64,000 nucleotides of DNA from positions 1 to 64,000 of the forward strand of contig CAXIUT010000255.1 of assembly GCA_964035545.1 (NCBI GenBank). The letters run 5' to 3'. Position 1 is the first letter of the stretch; each line of letters begins with the position of its first letter. This DNA is from Bugula neritina. Its lineage: Eukaryota; Bryozoa; Gymnolaemata; Cheilostomatida; Bugulidae. Positions 12,216 through 22,253 of this stretch are shown in pieces. The notes beneath the pieces were generated by a model that ran no database searches, was not told where the DNA came from, and saw nothing but the letters and a program-made list of their open reading frames with translations. Position numbers and translations under genes: made by a program.

Positions 12216-12358
12216 ATGCTTTCGTAGGCTTGTTTGTTTTACAGTTTAATGTCGTCGAATAGCTTTGTGTTAGCTGCTATTTCTTCATTGATTGTCTTGA
12301 AGTAGGTTTACAGCTTTTCTACTCTGCCTTTTATGGGCTAGTTACCTGTTTGTTCCAT
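12216..12358 (-). pseudogene. Truncated copy of the small coiled-coil gene
   Basis: The start codon and about 46 codons of the coiled-coil gene are kept almost unchanged (compare 9898-10263). Homology then ends abruptly at 12216 and the frame runs into unrelated flank towards the telomeric array. The upstream region and the following A2 gene are intact. This looks like the 3' part was lost during the same rearrangement that placed the telomeric array. Confidence 0.8.
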
Positions 12359-12862
12359 TTATATTATATTATTTCAAATCACATCAAGTAAATCAAAACC
12401 TAACTGATTAGAATATTTCATTTAAGATATATTTGATGCCATAGGTGCTCTTTCATTGATCCTTTTTATCTTGAGAATTATAAAATTGATAAGCTAAGAA
12501 ATATTCTTCTATTTTAAGCAATATTGTTAGAAGAGTATTTTTGAGACATTTATTGATAGTTTTATCTGAAAATAGGCAAAAAAACAAAAGAGAAGATATT
12601 CAAAGTTAAAATAGATGAACTATTTCTCCAATAATTATAAAATCAATTAAGATAAAAAACTCGATAAATATAAGCTAACTTTAATTCAATAAGGTCTAAT
12701 TTATTTTTCTAATGAAAATTAAAGCATTATTTTTCGAATTTGATCAATCAAAGAATTAATTCTTGGAATATTAAATGGAAGAATATAATAAAAAAGCAAA
12801 TTCAAGTGATTTTCTATAATAAATGGAAGATATATGTTTAGTCAATTTATATAAATTCTTCT
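12359..12862. promoter_or_regulatory. Upstream region of A2 with the shared A/B block
   Basis: About 500 bp homologous to the region upstream of A1. The conserved block is at 12791-12830 (AAAAAGCAAA, TTCAAGTGAT, ATAAATGGAAGA), about 33 bp before the A2 ATG. A second block further upstream, TTCTTGGAATATTAAATGG at about 12761, is also shared with A1. No other gene was seen here. Confidence 0.55.
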
Positions 12863-14563
12863 ATGAAAAATATTCATCGCCTACTACTCATAGTAGCACT
12901 GCTTAGTTGTCTTGATTCTTAACTGTTATATCCTTAGAGAACTAACAACATCTTGAAGGGGTCAAATAACTTCATGAAAGGTGACTAAAATTAGCTTTAT
13001 GGCAATAAAAATGTCATGGTTGGAGACTACAATAAATTTGCTGGAAATAGCAATGTAGGAATCGGCGACGATAATACTATAGTTGGAAATGATAATGGCC
13101 TCTTAGGAAGTTATAATACAGTTGTTGGAAATAAGAATCAGTTCAAAGGTGATGACAACAAAGTGGCTGGAAATAGCAATAAGTTCTTAGGAGATGAAAA
13201 TACAGTTATTGGAAATAGAAATAAATTCAAAGGAGATTCAAACAAGATACGTGGAAATGATAATGGCTTCTAGGGAAGTTAAAATACAGTTGTTGGAAAT
13301 AAGAATCAATTCAAAGGTGATTTCAACAAAGTGGCTGGAAATAGCAATAAGTTCTTAGGAGATGAAAATACAGTTATTGGAAATAGAAATAAATTCAAAG
13401 GAGATTCAAACAAGATACGTGGAAATGATAATGGCTTCTAGGGAAGTTATAATACAGTTGTTGGAAATAAGAATCAGTTCAAAGGTGATGACAACAAAGT
13501 GGCTGGAAATAGCAATAAGTTCTTAGGAGATGAAAATACAGTTATTGGACATAGAAATAAATTCAAAGGAGATTTAAACAAGATACGTGGAAATGATAAT
13601 GGCTTCTAGGGAAGTTAAAATACAGTTGTTGGAAATAAGAATCAATTCAAAGGTGATGACAACAAAGTGGCTGGAAATAGCAATAAGTTCTTAGGAGATG
13701 AAAATACAGTTATTGGAAATAGAAATAAATTCAAAGGAGATTCAAACAAGATACGTGGAAATGATAATGGCTTCTAGGGAAGTTATAATACAGTTGTTGG
13801 AAATAAGAATCAGTTCAAAGGTGATGACAACAAAGTGGCTGGAAATAGCAATAAGTTCTTAGGAGATGAAAATACAGTTATTGGACATAGAAATAAATTC
13901 AAAGGAGATTTAAACAAGATACGTGGAAATGATAATGGCTTCTAGGGAAGTTAAAATACAGTTGTTGGAAATAAGAATCAATTCAAAGGTGATTTCAACA
14001 AAGTGGCTGGAAATAGCAATAAGTTCTTAGGAGATGAAAATACAGTTATTGGACATAGAAATAAATTCAAAGGAGATTTAAATAAGATACGTGGAAATGA
14101 TAATAGTTTCAAAGGAAGTTACAATACAGTTGTTGGAAATAAGAATCAGTTTAAAGGTGATGACAACAAAATAGCTGGAAATAGTAATAAGTTCTTAGGA
14201 GATGAAAATATAGTTATTGGAAATAAAAATAAATTCAAAGGAGATTTTAATAAAGTTGTTGGAAGTTCTAATAATTTTTCAGGAAGTTTCAATTAGATCA
14301 AAGGGCATAAAAATAATTTCAAAGGTAGTTTTAACAAAATAGCTGGATCAGGCAATCTATTCAAAGGAAATAGTAATATAATTGTTGGAAATATAAACAC
14401 AGGAACAGGTTCTTTCAACAAAATCAAAGGGTTTGGAAATGGTTTTAAAGGAAACTTCAATAACATCGCTGGAAATTTAAATTCAGTCGTAGGTAATAAA
14501 AATTTTGTTCAAGGATCAGGAAATAGACTTAGCGGACATAATAACATCTTAATTAGTAAATGA
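12863..14563 (+). CDS. A2: secreted heptad-repeat protein, long repeat domain, no tail
   Basis: A 566-residue protein with the family signal peptide (MKNIHRLLLIVALLSC) and some seventy heptads of G-[N/D/S]-x-N-x-[F/V/I]-x. Many TAA and TAG codons occur inside heptads. One aligns with a Gln codon in A1, A3 and A4 (N-Q-L-Y versus N-TAG-L-Y). The central part consists of 168-bp higher-order repeats. Unlike A1, A3 and A4 it stops right after the last heptads (NNILISK). The sequence after the stop resumes with the flank that follows the tail in A1 (GAGCTG..GGAAATGATC), so the Arg/Cys tail has been deleted. Confidence 0.82.
13105..14112 (+). repeat. 168-bp higher-order tandem repeat inside A2
   Basis: Eight different heptads (56 codons, 168 bp) form a unit beginning GSYNTVVGNKNQFKG and ending GNDNGF. 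It is repeated about six times, with neighbouring copies nearly identical. Variation is mostly tyrosine TAT versus TAA in the second heptad and D-D versus D-F in the third. The unit keeps the heptad phase, so expansion and contraction lengthen the solenoid in eight-rung steps. Confidence 0.85.
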
Positions 14564-15244
14564 AATTATTGATGAGCTGTAGGAAATGATCTACAATACT
14601 TTTAAATTAATAATACGAGAAATTTATTCATAATATTTTCAAATTCATTTTCTTTTATTTGAATATTGTTTAAGAATAGATATATTTTCGATGATAACTA
14701 TTGTCTTTAAAGAATATTGATAATATATATTGAGAAAGTAATGACTTTGATAGATATGGTGTTTAAAATCAAAATAATAAAAGTAGAAAAACTAAAAAAA
14801 TATGTTGTATCCGTAAGTCTGTACGTTAAGCCATTGCCACAAATCGAGTAATAACTAAATCTCTTCGTTATTGTCAACATGGATAAGGTACTATGAAGTA
14901 TATTTTTGAAGAAAAGTAAAAACTTCAGAAAAAGATGATAGATTTTTCAAACTAAACATTTATCTTTGTAAATTACAAGATGATAATACTTAAACGATAG
15001 TTAATCAGAACTATCTATCAAAACTTACGACAGGAAATGTGTGCTGACTTAATAATGTTTTGAATGTCTATTTATCCCCTCTTCTCTTCTTTATTATCAT
15101 ATTTTGATCTCTATATTGACGTAGAACAAGTGACTGATTGAATATGATAAGGCTCATGCTGGTGTAGAACAAGTGACTGATTGAATATGATAAGGTTCAT
15201 GCTGAGGTAGAACAAGCGATTGATTGAAATTAATAATAAATATA
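14564..15244. other. Intergenic gap after A2 with duplication remnants
   Basis: The first 60 bp resemble the 3' flank of A1. Positions 15013-15056 repeat the last ~45 bp of the DUF4378-like gene that ends at 9716, including its TGA, and 15057-15231 repeat its downstream flank with the 42-bp repeats. The stretch from about 14640 to 15010 shows no convincing gene in either strand. Confidence 0.7.
15118..15231. repeat. Second set of ~42-bp repeats
   Basis: Nearly identical to 9771-9884, in the same position relative to the second coiled-coil gene copy. It supports duplication of the whole unit of repeats, coiled-coil gene, promoter and A gene. Confidence 0.75.
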
Positions 15245-15610
15245 TCAGTACTGCATGTTGCCGATCTGTGTTTCCATGTCTTCTATCTTTTTTTCGAGAT
15301 TCAACATCTTCTTTCTGAGACTATCTTGGTCTTAGCTGAGATACAAAGCATCTTTCTCCACTCTTTGGAAGAGAGCTTGGTTGTAGTTGATAGACTTGTC
15401 TACGTTCTACTAATATTTAGTCAGATCTTTGTCGTAGATCTCTTTGATGTCGTCGAGATTGCGGTCGATGCTTTCGTAGGCTTGTTTGTTTTACAGTTTT
15501 ATGTCGTCGAATAGCTTTGTGTTAGCTGCTATTTCTTCATTGATTGTCTTGAAGTAGGTTTATAACTTTTCTACTCTGCCTTTTATGGGCTAGTTACCTG
15601 TCTGTTCCAT
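15245..15610 (-). CDS. Small coiled-coil protein, copy 2
   Basis: A 121-residue protein that appears identical in sequence to copy 1, intron-free, divergent from A3 with 510 bp between starts. The lack of differences over 366 bp points to recent duplication or gene conversion, whereas the neighbouring A1 and A3 genes have diverged. Function is unknown. Confidence 0.75.
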
Positions 15611-16120
15611 TATATTATATTATTTCAAATCACATCAAGTAAATCAAAACCTAACTGATGAGAATATTTCATTTAAGATATATTTGATGCCATAGGTGCT
15701 CTTTCATTGATCCTTTTTTGTTATTAATTCTTGAATTTGAAAAAACAGAAAATATTCTTCTATTTTAAGCAATATTTTAAAAAGCATCATTTTTGAGATA
15801 GTTATAGATAAATTCTTCTAAAGATTTATGAGAAAATCATAAAAGAAGAGAAGATATTGGTCAAATATATTTTATGATATTTACCTTTTTAATAAAAACA
15901 TCAATTAGTCCAAAAACCTTGATAAAAATAAGCCAACTTTTCTTCATTAAGATTTTATTTGTCTTTCTGTTATTGAGATGATCTGATTTTTTTGTATTTT
16001 ATTGATCAAAGAATTATTTCTTTAAATAATAAAAAGAAGAATATAATAAAAAAGCAAATTCAAGTGAATTGTAACTATAAATGGAAGGATTTTATTTGAT
16101 AAATATCTTTAAATTCTTCT
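15611..16120. promoter_or_regulatory. Upstream region of A3 with the shared A/B block
   Basis: Homologous to the regions upstream of A1 and A2. The block at 16051-16088 (AAAGCAAATT, CAAGTGAATT, CTATAAATGGAAGG) ends about 32 bp before the A3 ATG. Nothing else was recognised in the 510 bp. Confidence 0.55.
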
Positions 16121-17101
16121 ATGAAAAACATTCACCACCTATTACTCATAGTAGTGTTGCTTAGTTGTCTTGATGCCTCTAGGGTTTGTCCTAAAAGAAT
16201 TAACAACATCTTAAGAGGATCGAACAACTTCATGAAAGGCAACAGAAATCAACTTTATGGCAATGGAAATACCATGGTTGGAAATTACAACAAGTTCGCT
16301 GGAAATAGCAACTTTGGAATCGGTGATGCCAATATTCTAGTTGGAAGTGGAAATAAGTTCAGAGGAAACTACAATCAAATTAAAGGAAATGGAAATCAGT
16401 TCCAAGGTTCTGCCAACAAAGTAGCTGGAAATGGAAATGATTTCTTCGGAAGTTGCAATACTATCTTTGGAAGCGGAAACCAATTCAAAGGTAATGCTAA
16501 TCAAGTAGCTGGAAATAGTAATCAGTTCTTTGGAAGCGGCAACACAGTCGTTGGAAGAAGAAACAAATTCAGAGGTAATTCTAACAAAATACGTGGATCA
16601 GGTAATTCTTTCTTAGGAAATAGTAATACCATCTTTGGATTTGGAAACAAAGGAAGAGGTTCTGGTAACAGAGTTGCTGGAAGCGGAAACGGTTTCTTAG
16701 GAAACTTTAATACCATCGTTGGGAAGTGCAATAAAGTCAAAGGTCATAAAAATGCACTGAAAGGATCAGGAAATCTTCTCACTGGAGTCGGCAATGTCCT
16801 GATTAGTGATAATTATGGAACTCCTAGATTGCCAAGGCGACCAAGATGCAATATTAGACGTACTTGTCAAGGACCACGACGATGTGTAATCAGAAATGGT
16901 AGAAAAATATGCTATAGGCCAAAACGAGGAGGAAGAACTTGTCAAGGACCACGACGATGTGTAATCAGAAATGGTAGAAAAATATGCTATAGGCCAAAAC
17001 GAGGAGGAAGAAGAAACTGTAGATTATATAAAAGAGGAAGAAGATGTAACAGAAGAAGAACAAAAGTTTGCAGAGGAGGAAGATGTTACTACAGATGTTG
17101 A
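16121..17101 (+). CDS. A3: secreted heptad-repeat protein with duplicated Cys/Arg tail
   Basis: A 326-residue protein with signal peptide, then about thirty G-N-x-N heptads and a C-terminal basic domain. No TAA or TAG occurs in frame. The tail contains a perfect tandem duplication of 25 residues (two copies of TCQGPRRCVIRNGRKICYRP plus KRGGR, at about 16862-17011), followed by further Arg/Cys-rich sequence. Paired cysteines suggest disulphide cross-linking outside the cell. This copy has the cleanest heptad phase and no telomeric array downstream, so it serves as reference for A1. Confidence 0.86.
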   Translation: MKNIHHLLLIVVLLSCLDASRVCPKRINNILRGSNNFMKGNRNQLYGNGNTMVGNYNKFAGNSNFGIGDANILVGSGNKFRGNYNQIKGNGNQFQGSANKVAGNGNDFFGSCNTIFGSGNQFKGNANQVAGNSNQFFGSGNTVVGRRNKFRGNSNKIRGSGNSFLGNSNTIFGFGNKGRGSGNRVAGSGNGFLGNFNTIVGKCNKVKGHKNALKGSGNLLTGVGNVLISDNYGTPRLPRRPRCNIRRTCQGPRRCVIRNGRKICYRPKRGGRTCQGPRRCVIRNGRKICYRPKRGGRRNCRLYKRGRRCNRRRTKVCRGGRCYYRC

Positions 17102-17934
17102 GCTGAAGAAATGATCTACCACACTTTTAAAATCAACAATAGTATTAATTAGACATAATTTTTAAAGCCTAATCTGATTTATTGAAAATTATGAAATATT
17201 TAGATTTTAAGATAATTTTATTGATAAAAAGTTGATAAAAGAATCACAAAGATAAATTATGATCAATAATGATATTCAAAATAAAGGTAAAAAATAGTTA
17301 GTATATTTTAGTTGTTACGAAAGTCGATGAGTTATTTTAGTTTTTATTGTAGTTAAGTAAACAAAGCTTCAAACAAGTAAGGTAGTTTCAATAGACTCAA
17401 TAATTGAATTTTTGAAATGAAAAAGTAGTAACATTATAATAATCGTTGATCTGAACCAATTTAAAAGCTACCAGATCAAATATAACTCTCATATTACTTT
17501 TCTTCTCCTCCTTCTCCTTCTTTGATACTCTTTGTCAGGTTTTTTGATACCTACAACTACTCTTTCAAGCAAAGTCAAACTTTTTGCAATATTTAAAATC
17601 ATTATGTTTCTTATTATTATTGATAAACTCATTTAACATCGTTCATATCAGTAAAAAAAGCTGAATTTTAGTGATTATTTAATATTTTATGAACTTTATT
17701 TTTTATATTTAATTTGATCAGTAAAAAAAACTTGATAAGAATCATATATTTTTTGTGAGGTAAGTTTAAAAAGTTATTCTGAATCAAAATGATCTTGTTT
17801 ATTTTGTTATTGACCAATAGAATAGTTAGTTTAGAAAATATCGAATAGAACAATATAATAAAATAGTAAATTCTAGTGTTTTCTAATCTAAAATTCTGAA
17901 TAGAACATTAGAATTTAGAATATAAACTCTTAAG
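17102..17934. other. Gap between A3 and A4
   Basis: This 833-bp AT-rich gap holds a relic of the Pol5-like gene at 17489-17605 (separate entry). A weak form of the shared upstream block lies at about 17852-17900 (AGTAAATTCTAGTGTTTTCT). I see no other gene. Confidence 0.55.
17489..17605 (-). pseudogene. Relic of the 3' end of the Pol5-like gene
   Basis: Read on minus, the segment gives KKPDKEY followed by basic residues and a TGA. It matches the end of the gene at 19155-21005 (QKPDKEYLEEEGKE) at the DNA level, with substitutions. The acidic tail has become Arg-rich, which implies frame change and loss of constraint. It shows that A3 once had the right-hand flank now found next to A4. Confidence 0.6.
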
Positions 17935-18900
17935 ATGAAAACAGTTCAACACCTAGTCCTAATTGTAGTACTGCTTGGTTGTCTTGATGCCTCTACGATT
18001 CCTTCTTAATAGGTGAACAACATAATGAAGGGGTCTAACAACTTTATGAAGGGCAACAAAAATCAACTTTACGGAGATGGAAATTCAATGGTTGGAAATA
18101 AAAACAAATTTGCTGGAAATGACAATTTTGGAGTTGGAGATTCAAATATCCTAGTTGGAAATGGAAACATGTTCAAAGGTGACTAAAACAAAGTTAAAGG
18201 AAATGGAAATAAATTCAAAGGTACTGCTAACAAAGTAGCTGGTTCAGGGAATAAATTCTTAGGAAATCAGAATACTTTAATTGGAAATGGAAATAAGTTT
18301 AAAGGAAATAATAATAAAGTTGCTGGAAATGGAAATGGCTTTTAAGGAAATCGCAATACTATTATTGGAAATGGAAACCAAGGTTAAGGTTCTAATAACA
18401 AAATAGTTGGATCTGATAATGGCTTCGAAGGAGATTAAAATTTAATTGCAGGAAATGAAAACATGCTAAAAGGAAACGATAATACTATCATTGGACATAA
18501 TAATGCCATGAAAGGAGGAGGATACATTCTCCATGGAAACAAAAATACCATGATTTGTGAAGTATGTGGATCTCGTCCCCCTCCATTACCAGAGTTGCCA
18601 CCTTCTTATGAAAGACCGACTTCTTGTCTACCTCAAGGACTCCCACAACCATTTCAACAAAGAGGCAGAGGCAGAGGTAGAGGAAATAGAGGAAATAGAG
18701 GAGGTAGAGGAGGTAGAGGAAATAGAGGGAATAGAGGAGGTAGAAGAGGTAGAGGGAATAGAGGGAATAGAGGAAATAGAGGGAATAGAGGAGGTAGAAG
18801 AGGTAGAGGGAATAGAGGGAATAGAGGAAATAGAGGAAATAGAGGAGGTAGAGGATGTAGAGGAGGTAGAGGACAAACATATAGAGGTGGGTATTATTGA
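17935..18900 (+). CDS. A4: secreted heptad-repeat protein with RGN tail
   Basis: A 321-residue protein: signal peptide (LVLIVVLLGC), about twenty-six G-N-x-N heptads, a Pro-rich hinge (RPPPLPELPP) and a long tail of RG, RGN and RGG repeats ending RGGYY. Several in-frame TAA/TAG codons occur within heptads. The tail has only one cysteine, unlike A1 and A3. Its signal sequence and upstream region are the most divergent of the four, suggesting it is the oldest or most independently regulated copy. Confidence 0.83.
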
Positions 18901-18954
18901 TCTTTCATATTTTAATTTAGAATAACCTTACATAAATACTTTATTGATTTTTCT

Positions 18955-19042
18955 GGGGTTGGGGTTGGGGTTGGGGTTGGGGTTGGGGTTGGGGTTGGGG
19001 TTGGGGTTGGGGTTGGGGTTGGGGTTGGGGTTGGGGTTGGGG
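18955..19042 (+). repeat. Interstitial telomeric array (GGGGTT)n downstream of A4
   Basis: An 88-bp uninterrupted G4T2 array starts 54 bp after the A4 stop, with the same strand orientation and similar spacing as the array after A1. It lies in the convergent gap between A4 and the Pol5-like gene, 112 bp from that gene's stop codon. Confidence 0.95.
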
Positions 19043-19154
19043 AAATCCTCAAAAGTTATCCAAAATTTTATTTATTATACATTATTAGAAGAAAAGGGAC
19101 AAAAGTAATATTTAGTCTTAAGATATTTATTCAAATTTCATTTTAATTATCAGA

Positions 19155-21005
19155 TCAACTATCACTCTTCTCTTACTCTTCTTATTCTTTCCCTTCTTCC
19201 TCTAAATATTCTTTGTCAGGTTTTTGCAGCACTTCCATCATACTCTCAAGATCACTCGTAGTTATAAACGGAATTAGCTGTTCGAATAACTTTTATATTG
19301 AATGTCTCAAAAAGACAGGGGATCTGGTGAGTAGACTGATAATGGTTTAAACTAAAATATGAACAGGTTTTTTATTTTAGTGTTCAGCATTCAATTTTCT
19401 CTTCTTCTTGGGTTGCCCGTCATCTTGGATAAAAGTCTTATTTATATCTTTGAATGCCAGCTTTATATCCTCGTATAGTTATGCTTCTTAAGGATGGATC
19501 AGTAAGTAGTATCCAACTGTAAGTTGAAAGTTAGCGTATAAGATGATGAAGGGATGGGTCTATTCTTTGAAGGTTTTGAATTGAGAGCGGATGTCTTTGA
19601 TAGCTTATTGTATTTCTGGTTGGTTTTATTCTAGTTATAGGTTGTTGAAGTTTATTTTTGAGAGGATTAGTGCTTGTTTAGATAGCAATTTAGGTTTCTT
19701 TTTGGTGTGTGAGAGCCAGCTGTTAAATATACTATTTATTCTTTGTTGATATTTTTAACTTTTGTTGCTGTGATAGTTATTTACAAATATCTATACTGCT
19801 TTTGCCAGAGATTATGCCTTGATATTTTAAAAGTTAGTGGTTAAAAATATTTAAAACTCATTGATGGGCTGTATTATTTCTTATTCTGTCTACATATCTT
19901 GAGGTTATGGGCTGCAAAGAGGCAAGAGGTAGTTGAAATAGGTTTCAGGTTCTACGATTTGTATGAGTGGGAAGAGAGGGTGTTTGATGTTCATATTGGA
20001 CAGACTAATTTTAGCTTAATTTAGTTGTTTTAATATTTTAAAGGCAAGCAATGGATCTTATTAAAATGATACTTCAATATTCTATGCTTATCTTTTGATA
20101 TATTTGTTTTGCACTTTTAGTTGAGATAGCCAACATCCAATCAATGCTGGAGTCAAATATTTACTTATATTTTATTAAGATAATTTAACTCCTTTGAGAT
20201 AGGATCCTAATAATTGCAACAGATAGAACACTTTTTTGATATTGATTTATTCTTGACTACTTCCCAGTGCTTTTCCTAACTACTATTAGAAATATTTAGT
20301 GGGATCATTTAAAAACAAGCCCAAAGATGAACCCAAATGATCAATACAAATAGACCTTTTAGGATATTATGCTAATAGTTCATTGATGACATCTTTTATG
20401 CTTGCCTAGTTGATTGGTGTTTGTTTTTATTGGTTTTTGTTCGAAAGGATGGTATGGAATAGAAATCCGCTTTTTGTGTTGGGAGATATTTTGCTGATAA
20501 CTAGTTGACTTTTCTTACTGGTTGATAATTTATGTAGTAATTCTATTATTTGTTCTTCTAGTTAGTTTGATTTGTTCAGGAGGGATATCAGGTTGTTGAT
20601 TATGTCGATGTTGTCTTTGAGGAGGGGTGATAGGGCTTTGATTATGAGGATTTTTCCGATGAGGTAGCTTTGGATTTAGGTGGGTTTTGTCCCACATTGC
20701 TTTTTTATGTCTGTTTGACTGAAAATGAATGTTTTTAACGGGATGGTGTTTACTTATTTTTTTAGTTCTGGAATGAATTTTAGAAGGGCAGAGAGTGCGA
20801 AGTAGGAGTTGAACTTGATGTCTGGGTCTTTGGACAGACAGGAGGAGATGAATCTTTTGATGACGTATTATTGGTTGGTGTGGCAGTGGAAGAGTTAGGA
20901 GGGAGAAGTCCCTGGATCTTGTTTGAGTTGCTGGAGTAAGAGGTTGAGTGCCTCATGGGTGTACTTTTTGATGACTGTTTCTACTAGGGGAGACAAAGAA
21001 TGCAT
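19155..21005 (-). CDS. POL5: Pol5/MYBBP1A-like nucleolar protein
   Basis: A 616-residue, intron-free, all-helical repeat protein of HEAT/ARM type. The C-terminal region (LLTRSPVFLRHSIEKLFEQL, then TTSDLESMMEVL) matches the conserved end of the Pol5/MYBBP1A (DNA polymerase phi) family, followed by an acidic tail. These proteins act in rRNA transcription and ribosome biogenesis in the nucleolus, not as polymerases. It is shorter than typical family members (about 1000 residues or more), so the N-terminal half may be reduced or the start may lie upstream. A degraded copy of its last codons is at 17489-17605. Confidence 0.65.
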
Positions 21006-21075
21006 TGTTGATAGACTACTTATTATAACCTACCAGCTATAACCTATAATTAACTCATATCACAAAGATAAAATA

Positions 21076-22239
21076 TCATAATGCCAATGCATTACTCTCC
21101 ATTTTGTTGAGATTATACTTATGCAGTTGAGATTTACTTTAGTGATATTTCATTTGCTGCTAATCTTTGAATTTCCTTCCGCATAAAGGACACAGATAGA
21201 TAACAGTGACAACTTTCATCTACTTCTACCATTGTCTGGCCAACATCTAGGCTTGTCTTCTTTTGCTTTGTTCTGAAGTCATCTATCTGACCGGTTGATT
21301 CTTTTTTAGTTATTGTTAATGCTTTTACTTTAGCTGCTACATAGTTATTGCTGGTCTTGATTTTTACTATTAGATCTATTTTTGACGTTGACGCGTGTAG
21401 TAGTTATCTTCTACGTTATTTGTATCTTTGCTTTTCTTTTAGCGTTTGCTTGATTAGTATGGTAGTGGTTTGAAGCTTTAGTCATCTGATCTGTTCCGTG
21501 AATACATTATGCTAACCTTTCTTCCACCGATAGTAAATTTAGGGTCATTGGCTTATCTGTAAGCTTGTGCTGTTTATTCTGGAGAATAGAACTAGATGAA
21601 GGCAAAATCTTTGAACCTACCAGTCATTTTATTTCTGATTTGTCTGATATCTCTGACAGGTACTATGGACTAGAATATTTCCAATAAGATATTTTATTAT
21701 AGGTCGCTGATGACAGGACCTCTGATCATGAGGCTACAGTTGTCTGCTGATTATTACCTAAATGGTCTTGTGGTTGGTTGTGTACTGTAGCTGAGTTTAC
21801 AGGAGTTGACTTTTTATGACTCGCAGCGATAGCATTTAAATCTTCTGGCAAAGTTTTTATAATCGCATTTATCGCAATACCAATCATAGGCTACTGTGAG
21901 GTCTATTTTTCTGATAGGATAGTATTGCAGTTTTATCTTTTTTGAACCTATCTGTAGTTATCCTGAAAGGTGCTAGAAGATGGTTTTTGCTGCTTGCACG
22001 CTAGGATATCTCACATATATCTTTAAGTTTTGGATATCGATCTAATCTGGAATGCTTGTGCCTGCTGTGATGCTTAAATCTGTGAAGGTTTGTTAGGGAT
22101 TGCTCAAAATGTTTGCTGGATTTTAGAGCATGAGGGTCTTAGTTTATTCTAGTTTGTATTTAGGAAGAGATAGGGTTTTATCTTATAGTGTTTATTGATG
22201 TTCTGGTTGGCTGATTTAGTTGTTCTAATGATAGTGCAT
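21076..22239 (-). CDS. RBM5/RBM10-like splicing factor
   Basis: A 387-residue, intron-free protein. In order it shows an RRM-like domain (IDIQNLKIYVRYPS), a RanBP2-type zinc finger (WYCDKCDY, then FKCYRCES; CxxC-x10-CxxC), a second RRM (NCSLMIRGPV, then KDFAFIEFYS), a basic linker and a C-terminal C2H2 finger (LCPLCGRKF, then YH and LH). RRM, RanBP2 finger, RRM, C2H2 is the order of RBM5/RBM10, regulators of 3' splice-site choice. The OCRE and G-patch modules of animal members were not seen. Starts diverge from the next gene with only 14 bp between them. Confidence 0.8.
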
Positions 22240-22253
22240 ATATAATACAACCG

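Noticed and set aside
13105-14112. CRISPR-like array because of regular repeats
   Set aside because: The repeats are contiguous 168-bp coding units in heptad phase with no unique spacers, in a eukaryotic gene.
18488-18925. Tyr/Leu-, Ser/Thr- or Glu/Val-rich frames overlapping the A4 tail
   Set aside because: Shadows of the RGG/RGN codon repeats in other frames.
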